Assembly: GCA_031362725.1 (NCBI GenBank)
Contig: JANLTC010000109.1
Coordinates: 1-16,212 of the forward strand
Direction: 5' to 3'
DNA: 16,212 nucleotides
From: PR03 sp031362725
Lineage (GTDB): Bacteria > Myxococcota_A > UBA9160 > PR03
The notes beneath the pieces were generated by a model. That model was not told the origin of the DNA, ran no database searches, and saw only the letters and a list, made by a program, of their open reading frames with translations. Numbering within the stretch: the first letter of the stretch is position 1; every line of letters begins with the position of its first letter. Below, in pieces: positions 7,730 to 14,009 of this stretch. The position numbers and the translations under genes were made by a program.

Positions 7730-7809
7730 GCGCGCGGCCGTCCGGCCGTGGCGCGGAAATCATGCGTTAGCGCGCGGCCGTCCGGCCGTGGCGCGGAAAT
7801 TGTGCGTTG
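7730..7809. repeat. Two-copy 40-bp tandem repeat with internal palindrome
   Basis: Two abutting 40-bp units (7730-7769 and 7770-7809). The first 31 bases are identical, and the last nine differ at three positions. Each unit contains GGCCGTCCGGCC, flanked by CGCGC and GCGCG, so each can fold as a hairpin. It lies between convergent gene ends, a common place for REP-like elements and bidirectional termination. There is no T-tract. Confidence 0.75.
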
Positions 7810-7812
7810 GGA

Positions 7813-7841
7813 GCTACTGCGGCGTTTCGCGCCGCAGTAGC
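7813..7841 (-). terminator. 12-bp perfect hairpin over the acyl-CoA dehydrogenase stop codon
   Basis: The arms at 7813-7824 and 7830-7841 are perfectly complementary (GCTACTGCGGCG), with a five-base loop TTTCG. The hairpin encodes the last residues and the TAG stop of the dehydrogenase. No U-tract follows, so it may be a transcript-stabilising 3' end rather than a classical intrinsic terminator. Confidence 0.5.
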
Positions 7842-9406
7842 GGGTCGAAGTCGCGCTTCTCGGCGGCAAGGGTGAGATCGACGTCGCCGATCGATTGCGC
7901 GAAGTGCGCGACGGCAGCTTCCGCAGCGGCGGCATCCAGCATCGAGCGCTCGCGCGGCGCCACGCTTCCGGCGCGCGCGCAGGCCTCTGCAAAGCGCTGC
8001 TCGGCCCACGCGAGCGTGCGTTCCGCTTGCGCGGACGGCGTGCGCGCGGCGTCTTGCGCGGCGACGCCTGTGAGCAACGCCCAGACGGCAGCCCAACCAG
8101 CGACGGCGACCTGGAAGGTGCGCAACTGCGAAATGCCATCGCGGGCACGCAGCGCCGCCACCGCTGCATCGAGGCGATCGGCGAGCGCGGCGGCGCCGAG
8201 GTCGCCCTGCAGGAATGCGTGTAGATCGGAACGTGCGCTCATCGCCTGCGAGCCGATGAACGACAGCAACGCTTCGCTGGTGCCCTCGAAGATGCGGCCG
8301 ACACGCGCGTCGCGGAGGAGCTGCGCGGCGCCGTTCGCTTCGTCATAGCCGCGCGAGCCGAGCACCTGCACCAGCCGATCCGCGGCCAACCACGCGAACT
8401 CCGTACTCGCCAGTTTGCACACGGCGTAGAGGTCGACCGACACGCTCTCGCCGCGATCGAGGATCGCGGCGACGCGGTAGAGCAGACCCTCGACGACGGC
8501 GGCCTGCGCGACCGTTTCGCCGAGATGTCCGCGCGCGACCGGATGATCGACGAGGCGCCCCGTCGCGATCTGTCGGCGCGTCGCGAAGCGCAGCATCAAT
8601 TGCGCCGCACGTTTGGTCGCGCCAAGACTGGTCGAAGTGATCGAGAAGCGGCTCCAGCTCATCGAGTCGACGCCGACCTCGAGGCCCTTCTCAGGCTCAC
8701 CCAGCAGCGCCTCGGGCGCGATCGCGACGTCGCGAAAGTGCAACTCACCCTGCACCATGCCGCGCATTCCGAGCGAGAGCAGCTCACGCCCGATCGTGAC
8801 GCCCTGCTGTTCGGCTCGCACGGCGAGCGCGACGAGGCCGCGGCGCTTGCCCGCCGTGTCGAACGCCTGCGCGATCACCGTCACGATCCCAGCCCAGGAC
8901 GAATTGCCGATCCAGATCTTGTCGCCCGTGAGAAGCCAGCCCCCGCCCGGTCGTGCGACTGCACGCGCGGCCATGCCGGCGAAGTTCGTTCCCGCGCCCG
9001 GCTCGGTCTGGCCGAAGCCGGCGTAGATCCGGCCGCTCGCGAGCTGTGGCAGCACTTCCTGCTTCAACGCCGGCTGCGCGAAGGTCGCGATCGGCCGTAC
9101 GCCCGGGTGCAGGCAGACCAGGATCCAGGTGCCGAGCGACAGGTCGATCGCCGCGGCCTGCTCGAGGATGCGGCCGACTTCGCGGGTGCGGAGCGCGAGC
9201 CCACCGTATTGTGTCTCGACCTGAACGCCGAAGATGCCCTGGTTGCCGAGATCGTTCGCGACGTAGGGCGGAATCGTCCGGCGCTCATCGATCATGCGCG
9301 CGTTGACGCGACGCTCTCCATAGTTTCGCAGCCACGCGACGATCTGGTCGCCCCGCGCGCGGCTCGCCGCATCCGGAATCATCTCGTAGCGACATCCGAC
9401 CTTCAT
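7814..9406 (-). CDS. Acyl-CoA dehydrogenase family protein with C-terminal extension
   Basis: Predicted flavoenzyme of 530 residues; the family catalyses alpha,beta-dehydrogenation of acyl thioesters with FAD. The N-terminal helical domain (residues 1-125) is followed by the FAD/substrate middle segment (FGQTEPGAGTNF at 131-142, then WLLTGDKIWIGNSSWAG) and the C-terminal helical domain. The catalytic base is E374 in IFEGTSE, aligned with Glu376 of medium-chain enzymes. LGSRGYDEANGAAQLLRDAR at 349-368 is the usual FAD-dimer motif. About 130 residues beyond the normal ~390 form extra Ala-rich helices. The ATG at 9406 overlaps the DUF1295 stop codon (ATGA), so the two genes are coupled. The substrate may be carried by CoA or by an ACP; the convergent ACP gene makes the latter worth testing. 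Confidence 0.92.
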   Translation of the reverse strand: MKVGCRYEMIPDAASRARGDQIVAWLRNYGERRVNARMIDERRTIPPYVANDLGNQGIFGVQVETQYGGLALRTREVGRILEQAAAIDLSLGTWILVCLHPGVRPIATFAQPALKQEVLPQLASGRIYAGFGQTEPGAGTNFAGMAARAVARPGGGWLLTGDKIWIGNSSWAGIVTVIAQAFDTAGKRRGLVALAVRAEQQGVTIGRELLSLGMRGMVQGELHFRDVAIAPEALLGEPEKGLEVGVDSMSWSRFSITSTSLGATKRAAQLMLRFATRRQIATGRLVDHPVARGHLGETVAQAAVVEGLLYRVAAILDRGESVSVDLYAVCKLASTEFAWLAADRLVQVLGSRGYDEANGAAQLLRDARVGRIFEGTSEALLSFIGSQAMSARSDLHAFLQGDLGAAALADRLDAAVAALRARDGISQLRTFQVAVAGWAAVWALLTGVAAQDAARTPSAQAERTLAWAEQRFAEACARAGSVAPRERSMLDAAAAEAAVAHFAQSIGDVDLTLAAEKRDFDPLLRRETPQ

Positions 9407-10320
9407 CGGAGGACCTTTGGCGGGCGGGGAATCAGCAGACTCACGCGGCGTTGACGCTCCGCGTAGCCGGGTCGCCGAGCGAGCATGCGCGTTTCCTTCA
9501 TCGGAATGCTGGTACCGAGGAACATCACCACCATCGCCGGCGCGCCGAGCCAGGCCCACCAGACGAATCCCGCCGCGGCGAGCGAGAACAACGCGAGTCC
9601 AAACCAGAAGAGCATCTCGCCGAGATAGTTCGGGTTGCGCGACCACGCCCACAGACCGCTCTCGAGGATCGCATCCGGCGGCGGCCTCGAGAGCCGGAAG
9701 CGGCGCAGCGTGTTGTCGGCGAAGAACTCCAGCGCGACGCCAGTGAGCGTCACCGCGGCGGCGACGCCATCGAGCCAGCCGAGCGGATGCATACCGCTCG
9801 CGAGCGCCGGCCAGAGCGGCAACAGACCGAGGAACACGATTGCGGTCGGCATCCCGTGCAGTCCGAACAGACTCACGAACCAGTAGCCGACCCGCCCTGC
9901 CTTGCCGCGCAGATCGACGTAGCGCCAATCCTCGTGGTCGAGTCCGCCGAAGCCGCGCGCCCAGTTGTAGGTGAGGCGCAGCGCCCAGAGTCCGATCCCG
10001 GCGACGACCAGGACCTGCCGCGCGGGGATTCCTTCCGAGCCGGGCGCCAGGATGAACCACATCCCCACGAGCGGCGGGGCGACGCTCCAGTACGCGTCAT
10101 AGAAACTCGAGTTTCCGAACGCAAAGCTGAACGCGAAGATCGCGAGCGTTGCGGCGAGATCGGCGGCAAACGCGACGGCGATCGGGTGGCGGTCGCCGCA
10201 CGCAATCCCCGTGAGAAGTGCAACGACCACGGCAACGAGGTACGCGATCGTGATCCAAAGGAACGCGCGCGCGCGCTCACCCCGATCGGCTGCGGTGGCA
10301 TGACTCCCCGTTTCGCTCAT
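9403..10320 (-). CDS. DUF1295 membrane protein (steroid 5-alpha-reductase-like)
   Basis: Predicted inner-membrane protein of 305 residues with about seven hydrophobic segments (20-42, 50-68, 84-95, 104-118, 150-175, 186-203 and 235-268). The family motifs are DAYWSVAP at 75-82 and the C-terminal GLWAWSRNPNYLGEMLFWFG at 222-241, shared with steroid 5-alpha-reductases and isoprenylcysteine carboxyl methyltransferases and thought to bind a nucleotide cofactor. A short polar tail (AERQRRVSLLIPRPPK) ends in the cytoplasm. The ATG at 10320 has a strong GGAGGGG site four bases upstream. It is the first gene of a coupled pair with the acyl-CoA dehydrogenase. The activity is unproven; reduction or desaturation-related chemistry on a lipid is plausible. 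Confidence 0.9.
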   Translation of the reverse strand: MSETGSHATAADRGERARAFLWITIAYLVAVVVALLTGIACGDRHPIAVAFAADLAATLAIFAFSFAFGNSSFYDAYWSVAPPLVGMWFILAPGSEGIPARQVLVVAGIGLWALRLTYNWARGFGGLDHEDWRYVDLRGKAGRVGYWFVSLFGLHGMPTAIVFLGLLPLWPALASGMHPLGWLDGVAAAVTLTGVALEFFADNTLRRFRLSRPPPDAILESGLWAWSRNPNYLGEMLFWFGLALFSLAAAGFVWWAWLGAPAMVVMFLGTSIPMKETRMLARRPGYAERQRRVSLLIPRPPKVLR

Positions 10321-10322
10321 CG

Positions 10323-10365
10323 GCCCCTCCGCGCGGCAGCGCGCGCCGAGCATAGCCGGAGGGGC
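10323..10365 (-). promoter_or_regulatory. Hairpin that covers the Shine-Dalgarno of the DUF1295 gene
   Basis: A 9-bp perfect inverted repeat (GCCCCTCCG at 10323-10331 with CGGAGGGGC at 10357-10365, 25-base loop) includes the GGAGGGG ribosome binding site. In a transcript starting upstream of 10365 the site would be paired. The loop contains TATGCT (minus strand, 10354-10349), a possible -10 box whose transcript would escape the hairpin. Confidence 0.4.
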
Positions 10366-10376
10366 GCGCGTCGCAG

Positions 10377-10808
10377 CTACGCGTCCGCCGCGAAAACCGG
10401 GAAGCTTCGCGCCGGCAGGAACTCGTGCGACGCGATCTTTCGGTGGCCAGCGCGCGCATCTCGTCGCGGATCAACGCTGCCACGATGCCGGGCCCGGGCA
10501 GGCGCAACAGCAGCCACCACTCTCGACTTGCAGGCGGTTCGAGGATCGCGACGCGCGCACCCGGCGCGCGTGCTGCGCGCGGCGCCCCATGCATGCGACG
10601 CGGTCGTCGATCTGGTGGTAGACGCTCGACGGCAGCACGACGTCGTTGCTCGTTGCGTGCAAGTGTGCGGATCGCGCGAAGTCGCCCGGCACCACTTCGA
10701 CGTTGGCGACACCGCGCCGCGCGTCGCCCGCCTCGCGCCCCGCACGAGTTCGTCGTTTCCTTCGACGCTCCACGCGCTGCCCGCGCTGCCGACTGCATCG
10801 GCCAGCTT
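10377..10808 (-). pseudogene. SAM-dependent methyltransferase remnant with three frameshifts
   Basis: Minus-strand pieces of one class I methyltransferase lie in order but in three different frames. Piece 1 (10808 to ~10715) reads KLADAVGSAGSAWSVEGNDE, the end of helix A and strand 2 with its acidic residue. Piece 2 (~10712-10588) reads GVANVEVVPGDF, then SNDVVLPSSVYHQIDDRVA, the strand 4 region. Piece 3 (~10587-10451) reads APGARVAILEPPASREWWLL, then RDEMRA. Piece 4 (10448-10377) returns to the first frame with GHRKIASHEFLPARSFPVFA and a TAG stop. A TGA sits just before piece 1, and the glycine-rich SAM-binding motif I is absent. No single frame gives a functional enzyme. It is probably a decayed gene; clustered sequencing errors are the alternative. 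Confidence 0.75.
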
Positions 10809-10856
10809 TCAGGTGCAATCTGCCCTTGGCGGAAGAGGAGCTTTGGGCGCGGGCGG

Positions 10857-11002
10857 CAGGGCGGGGTGGGCCCCGTGCTCGAACATCCTCGGCTGACGCT
10901 CTGCGCTTCGTGGGTTCGGGCTCGATGAAGCGCGCTCTTCGCTTCGGTGGGAGGGTCGCTCGCGTCGCCTGCGGAACTGCGCGCGGGACCCACCCCGCCC
11001 TG
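10857..11002. mobile_element. 146-bp element with 14-bp terminal inverted repeats (MITE/REP-like)
   Basis: CAGGGCGGGGTGGG at 10857-10870 is repeated in perfect inverted form at 10989-11002. Inside are two near-identical 14-bp direct copies (10897-10910 and 10933-10946, 13 of 14 matching) and a smaller hairpin (CGCTTC/GAAGCG). There is no coding sequence. It sits exactly at the truncated 5' end of the methyltransferase remnant. I see no target-site duplication. Confidence 0.5.
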
Positions 11003-11010
11003 CGCCCTCG

Positions 11011-11324
11011 TCAGTTGCCCCAGCGGATCGCAGTCACCGCGTCGATGGCCTCGACGCCGAGCCTTCCGCCTTCCACGTGAACGGAGTGGAGTCTGACGCT
11101 TTCCAGTTTCGTGGCGACGGATTCGAGGTCGTCATCGGTGATGCGGAATCTCGAGGGTTGGAGGCGGCTGGCGCCTTGGCCATTGAGGGCGCCCGCAGCG
11201 TTCGCTTCGATCGCGGTTCCAGTGCCGGATTCCACCTCGACGACGGGGTCGTCAGCGCCGACGTCGAGGACTTCGACGATCCAGCGCTCGGACCGTTGAA
11301 GTTGCGGAGGAAGCGCTGCCGCAT
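11011..11324 (-). pseudogene. Small hypothetical gene, probably frameshifted
   Basis: From about 11300 down to the TGA at 11011 the minus strand reads as good coding sequence: SERWIVEVLDVGADDPVVEV, later RITDDDLESVATKLESVRL and GVEAIDAVTAIRWGN, with high G/C at third positions. This frame has no usable start except a GTG near 11245 without a ribosome binding site. A different frame offers an ATG at 11324 (MRQRFLRNFN), also with good codon use, that would join it after a one-base shift near 11300. I read it as a frameshifted gene of about 100 residues. I do not recognise the family. It lies about 100 bp downstream of the metallo-hydrolase gene and next to the inverted-repeat element. Confidence 0.45.
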
Positions 11325-11422
11325 GAACCCACGCTACAGCGCGTTGATTTCGGGCGATCGTCCCGGTGTGAACTCGAGTGGAGCAGGCGAGCGGCCGGCG
11401 GCAGCGTCGATGCGCAGCGCTT

Positions 11423-12415
11423 TCAGTCGCCGAACACGGGGATCCCGGTCGTTGCGAGATGGCGCTCATCATGCGCGATCGCGATGACGAAGCCGGCTTG
11501 CTCGGCTTCGCGCAGGAAGGCACGCACGCGTTTTTGCCTGCTTTCAGACTCGGGGACGATGAAGAGTTGGTAGGTGCGCGGCTTCGGGACATCGAAGCGC
11601 ACGCCGTCGATCGCGTTGGCGGCGTCTCCCGCGAACAGATAGCCGCGCACGCCCGAAGACCCGCGGACAAAGGCGCCGAGGATCTGGCTGCCCGGCGTAT
11701 GGCCCGCGGCGCGAATCGCGAACGCTCCTGGGAAGCCGGGGAGCGGCGCGATCGGCGCGTCGGGCAATCGCTCGCGCCGCAGGCAACCGGCGCGGTCGAG
11801 TGTGGCGCGTCCTCCGTACGTGGTGAAGTTCACCAGGTCCACCTGCGCCGGCGTCTGGAAGAGCCGCACGTGTGTGTCGCGCGGCAGCACGGCACAGAGG
11901 GACACGACGCCGCCGACGTGATCGGAGTGCAGGTGCGTGAACGCAATCGCGAGCGGATGCCTGGCGAGCGCCGGACCGAGCCGCTCGGCGATGCCCCCGT
12001 GCGGCACGGCCGGCTCGCCGCCCAACCACTCGATCGGGCGACCGAAGGACTCGGCTTGCTCGCGATCCATGCCCGCGTCGACCAGCAGCGCGCGTCCATC
12101 CTGCCATTCGAGCACGAACACCGCGTGACTCATCCGATACGGCGCCTGCGGATCCGGATCGAGGCTGGCCTCGAGCACCTGTTTGCGCGGCGTCACCTGG
12201 CTCGCGGTGTTCCAGTGCAAGACGCGAATCGGAAGATCGGCGACGTCAGCCTGCGCGCGCATGCTTTCGAGCGACGGCAACGCAGGATCGAGTCCCCGGA
12301 TCTGGACGTGCGCGTGCAACAGCAGCGACGCCGCGAGTCCGACACCGATCGCCAGCAGCCACGCAATGGCACTTGCAACGCGACGCACCGGAGTGCGCGC
12401 GCGGTTAGGCGGCAT
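11423..12415 (-). CDS. Metallo-beta-lactamase-fold hydrolase, membrane-anchored
   Basis: Predicted zinc hydrolase of 330 residues in the MBL superfamily (lactonases, glyoxalase II-like enzymes and others). The zinc motif THLHSDH supplies H161, H163, D165 and H166. Further ligands are H239 in AGHTPGS, D264 in FAGDAAN and a C-terminal histidine (H315 or H319 in AHDERH). An N-terminal hydrophobic helix at residues 13-34 follows an Arg-rich start, so the enzyme is probably anchored with the catalytic part in the periplasm. The ATG at 12415 overlaps the end of the hydroxylase gene by 11 bp, giving translational coupling. Quorum-sensing-type lactonases share the HxHxDH...GHTPG pattern, but the substrate is not determined by sequence alone. 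It is the last gene of the GntR operon. Confidence 0.9.
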   Translation of the reverse strand: MPPNRARTPVRRVASAIAWLLAIGVGLAASLLLHAHVQIRGLDPALPSLESMRAQADVADLPIRVLHWNTASQVTPRKQVLEASLDPDPQAPYRMSHAVFVLEWQDGRALLVDAGMDREQAESFGRPIEWLGGEPAVPHGGIAERLGPALARHPLAIAFTHLHSDHVGGVVSLCAVLPRDTHVRLFQTPAQVDLVNFTTYGGRATLDRAGCLRRERLPDAPIAPLPGFPGAFAIRAAGHTPGSQILGAFVRGSSGVRGYLFAGDAANAIDGVRFDVPKPRTYQLFIVPESESRQKRVRAFLREAEQAGFVIAIAHDERHLATTGIPVFGD

Positions 12416-13112
12416 CACGCGCGGCCTGCTCGAGGCTGCGCGCGGTCGGGGACGTCGGTACCGTCGCGAGCTCCGGGGCGGTGCGCAGCAGGCGATCACC
12501 GCCCAGCATCGTCACGCCGAACCAGTAGTGCTCGTTCTTGAAGTGGTGCAGGCGATGGCTTCTTCGCAGCCGCTGGTAGTAGGCGTGGCGCGGCTGGACG
12601 CGCGTGTGCACCAGGTAGTGGACCCATTCGTAGTGGAGCGCCAACGCGAAGTGCGCGGCGATCCCGGTCAGCGCCAGCGGCGTGGTGGACGTCACCGCGA
12701 ACCAGATCCCGACGAGCAGCGGGATCGAGTACACGAACGAGTGCATCGGAATGAAGAGCAGGTCGAGGCGCCACGGATCGCGGTGATGCGCCCGATGCTT
12801 GCGCGGCACGCGGAAGTCGATGCTGCGACCGAAGATGCGCTTTGGGCGCGCGTGCAGGATGAAGACATGGATCGCCCACTCCTGGATCGGCCAGTAGAGC
12901 ACCAGTCCGGCGATCGGCGCGATGTCCCAAGCCGACCATGCGCCCACACCGATGCGCACGGCCAACGCGACGCCGAGACACCCGATCAGAAGTCGCGGAC
13001 TGCCGTGCTGCAGGAAAATCGGGACCGCCTCGCGCAAGGTGCGCGGACTCTCGCTGGGGCGCGCGGCGCCCTCCTCCGCACGGTCGGCGAGGATCGATGC
13101 AGCGTGGCTCAT
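12405..13112 (-). CDS. Fatty acid hydroxylase / sterol desaturase family protein
   Basis: Predicted di-iron membrane oxygenase of 235 residues. The family hydroxylates or desaturates lipid chains, sterols or carotenoids using O2. The histidine clusters are H82-x4-H87 (HVFILH), H106xxHH110 (HRAHH), H160-x4-H165-x3-H169 (HYEWVHYLVH) and H186xxHH190 (HRLHH), with H195 nearby. Hydrophobic helices lie near 41-58, 64-80, 118-140 and 142-160, so the metal site faces the cytoplasm at the membrane. The ATG at 13112 overlaps the regulator's stop by one base (TGATG), and its own end overlaps the MBL gene by 11 bp. This tight packing indicates that the GntR protein, hydroxylase and hydrolase act in one response, probably in lipid modification. 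The exact substrate is unknown. Confidence 0.92.
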   Translation of the reverse strand: MSHAASILADRAEEGAARPSESPRTLREAVPIFLQHGSPRLLIGCLGVALAVRIGVGAWSAWDIAPIAGLVLYWPIQEWAIHVFILHARPKRIFGRSIDFRVPRKHRAHHRDPWRLDLLFIPMHSFVYSIPLLVGIWFAVTSTTPLALTGIAAHFALALHYEWVHYLVHTRVQPRHAYYQRLRRSHRLHHFKNEHYWFGVTMLGGDRLLRTAPELATVPTSPTARSLEQAARDAA

Positions 13113-13915
13113 CAGCGTTCCTCCCGCGCGGCAACGGAGACGCGTTCGAGCGCCTCCAGCACGCCACTTTCACCGCGCCGCAGCAGCGCGCGCGCCCGCG
13201 ACTCGGCCGCTTCGGGATCGCTGCGACACACCGCATCGGCCAGCTCCGCGTACGGCGTCGCGTCCGCGAGTTCGGCTTCCATCGGGCGCGCGAGCAACAC
13301 GCGGACGCGGTCGTAGGTCTCGTGCAGCGCGTTGAAGGCCAGCCGGTAGGCGACGTTGTCCGCGCCGTCGATCAGATGCCCCCAGAACGACGTCGCGATC
13401 GCTTGCAGCCGCGCGAGGTCGCCGTGCGCCGCGCGCATCGCAGCGACCTCCCCGGCGAGTCGCTCGCTGCAAAGCAGCCCTCCACGGAGCGCCGCCAGTC
13501 GTGCCGCATCGGGACCGAGTGCGCTGCGCATCTCGAGGATGTCGCGCACGACGCGCGCATCGAAGCGGCCGTCGCGGCCGAGGAGCAGCACGCCGAGCAG
13601 GTCGAGGCTCGTGCTGTTGCGGTAGTCGAGCACGCGGGAGGCGTCACCCTGGCGCACCGCCACCAGGCCTGCTTGTTCGAGCCGTCGCAGCGCCTCGCGG
13701 ACCGCGGAGCGATTCACGCCGAGCGCTTCGCAAAGGACGCGCTCCGCCGGCAGCGAGGAGCCGGGTGGGCGCTCACCACGCAGTATCTGGCTCCGGAGTT
13801 GGTCGAAGACGGCGTCCGAAAGGGACTGACGCTGGACGGGGCGAAGGTCGGCGGTAGGCGGATGGCTCACAAGTGCGGCATGTACCGAGGATTGGTCTCC
13901 TTGTCTACTGGTCAT
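13112..13915 (-). CDS. GntR-family transcriptional regulator (FadR/FCD type)
   Basis: Predicted 267-residue DNA-binding regulator. Residues 31-97 form the GntR winged helix-turn-helix: SLSDAVFDQLRSQILRGERP, PAERVLCEALGVNRSAVREA, then LRRLEQAGLVAVRQG. Residues ~118-262 form the all-helical FCD ligand domain (RVVRDILEMRSALGPDAARL, SFWGHLIDGADNVAYRLAF). The usual Asp of the metal-binding D-x-x-F-H pattern is not obvious in TSFWGH, so ligand binding may be metal-independent. Length is normal. The ATG at 13915 lacks a clear Shine-Dalgarno, and a GTG at 13870 is an alternative start that still keeps the whole HTH. A palindromic operator overlaps the ATG. It is the first gene of an overlapping operon with the hydroxylase and MBL genes. 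Confidence 0.92.
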   Translation of the reverse strand: MTSRQGDQSSVHAALVSHPPTADLRPVQRQSLSDAVFDQLRSQILRGERPPGSSLPAERVLCEALGVNRSAVREALRRLEQAGLVAVRQGDASRVLDYRNSTSLDLLGVLLLGRDGRFDARVVRDILEMRSALGPDAARLAALRGGLLCSERLAGEVAAMRAAHGDLARLQAIATSFWGHLIDGADNVAYRLAFNALHETYDRVRVLLARPMEAELADATPYAELADAVCRSDPEAAESRARALLRRGESGVLEALERVSVAAREER

Positions 13916-13919
13916 ACCA
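13909..13919. promoter_or_regulatory. TGGT-N3-ACCA operator, probable GntR/FadR-type binding site
   Basis: TGGTCATACCA is a perfect palindrome of the TNGTNNNACNA type recognised by FadR/PdhR-like GntR proteins. The right flank continues as ACCAATT, as in PdhR sites. It spans the start codon of the GntR gene (CAT at 13913-13915 is the reverse of ATG). A further ATTGGT at 13891-13896 mirrors ACCAAT at 13916-13921. This fits negative autoregulation of the three-gene operon. Confidence 0.65.
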
Positions 13920-13950
13920 ATTCTTGTCGAACCGAATGGAGCGCCAAATC

Positions 13951-13983
13951 GAAATGCCCCGCGGCACGGCCGCGGGGCATTTC
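13951..13983 (-). terminator. Rho-independent-type terminator after the PEP-CTERM gene
   Basis: A perfect 15-bp stem (GAAATGCCCCGCGGC at 13951-13965 with its complement at 13969-13983) and a three-base loop. On the minus strand it lies 27 bases past the PEP-CTERM stop codon, and the stem ends in ATTTC followed by GATTTGG, a weak U-tract. It separates the PEP-CTERM transcript from the GntR operon. Confidence 0.8.
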
Positions 13984-14009
13984 ATCGATCAGAACGGACG
14001 CGCGCTGCG

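Noticed and set aside
7730..7809. CRISPR-like direct repeats
   Set aside because: Only two abutting units, no spacers and no cas genes; it is a simple tandem repeat.
8525..10896. Long plus-strand open frames opposite the acyl-CoA dehydrogenase and DUF1295 genes
   Set aside because: Antisense shadows; the minus strand has catalytic motifs and ribosome binding sites, whereas these have none.
11077..11487. Plus-strand open frame beginning MNGVESDAFQFRG
   Set aside because: It looks partly protein-like but is the complement of the better-supported minus-strand frame, has weaker third-base G/C and no ribosome binding site.
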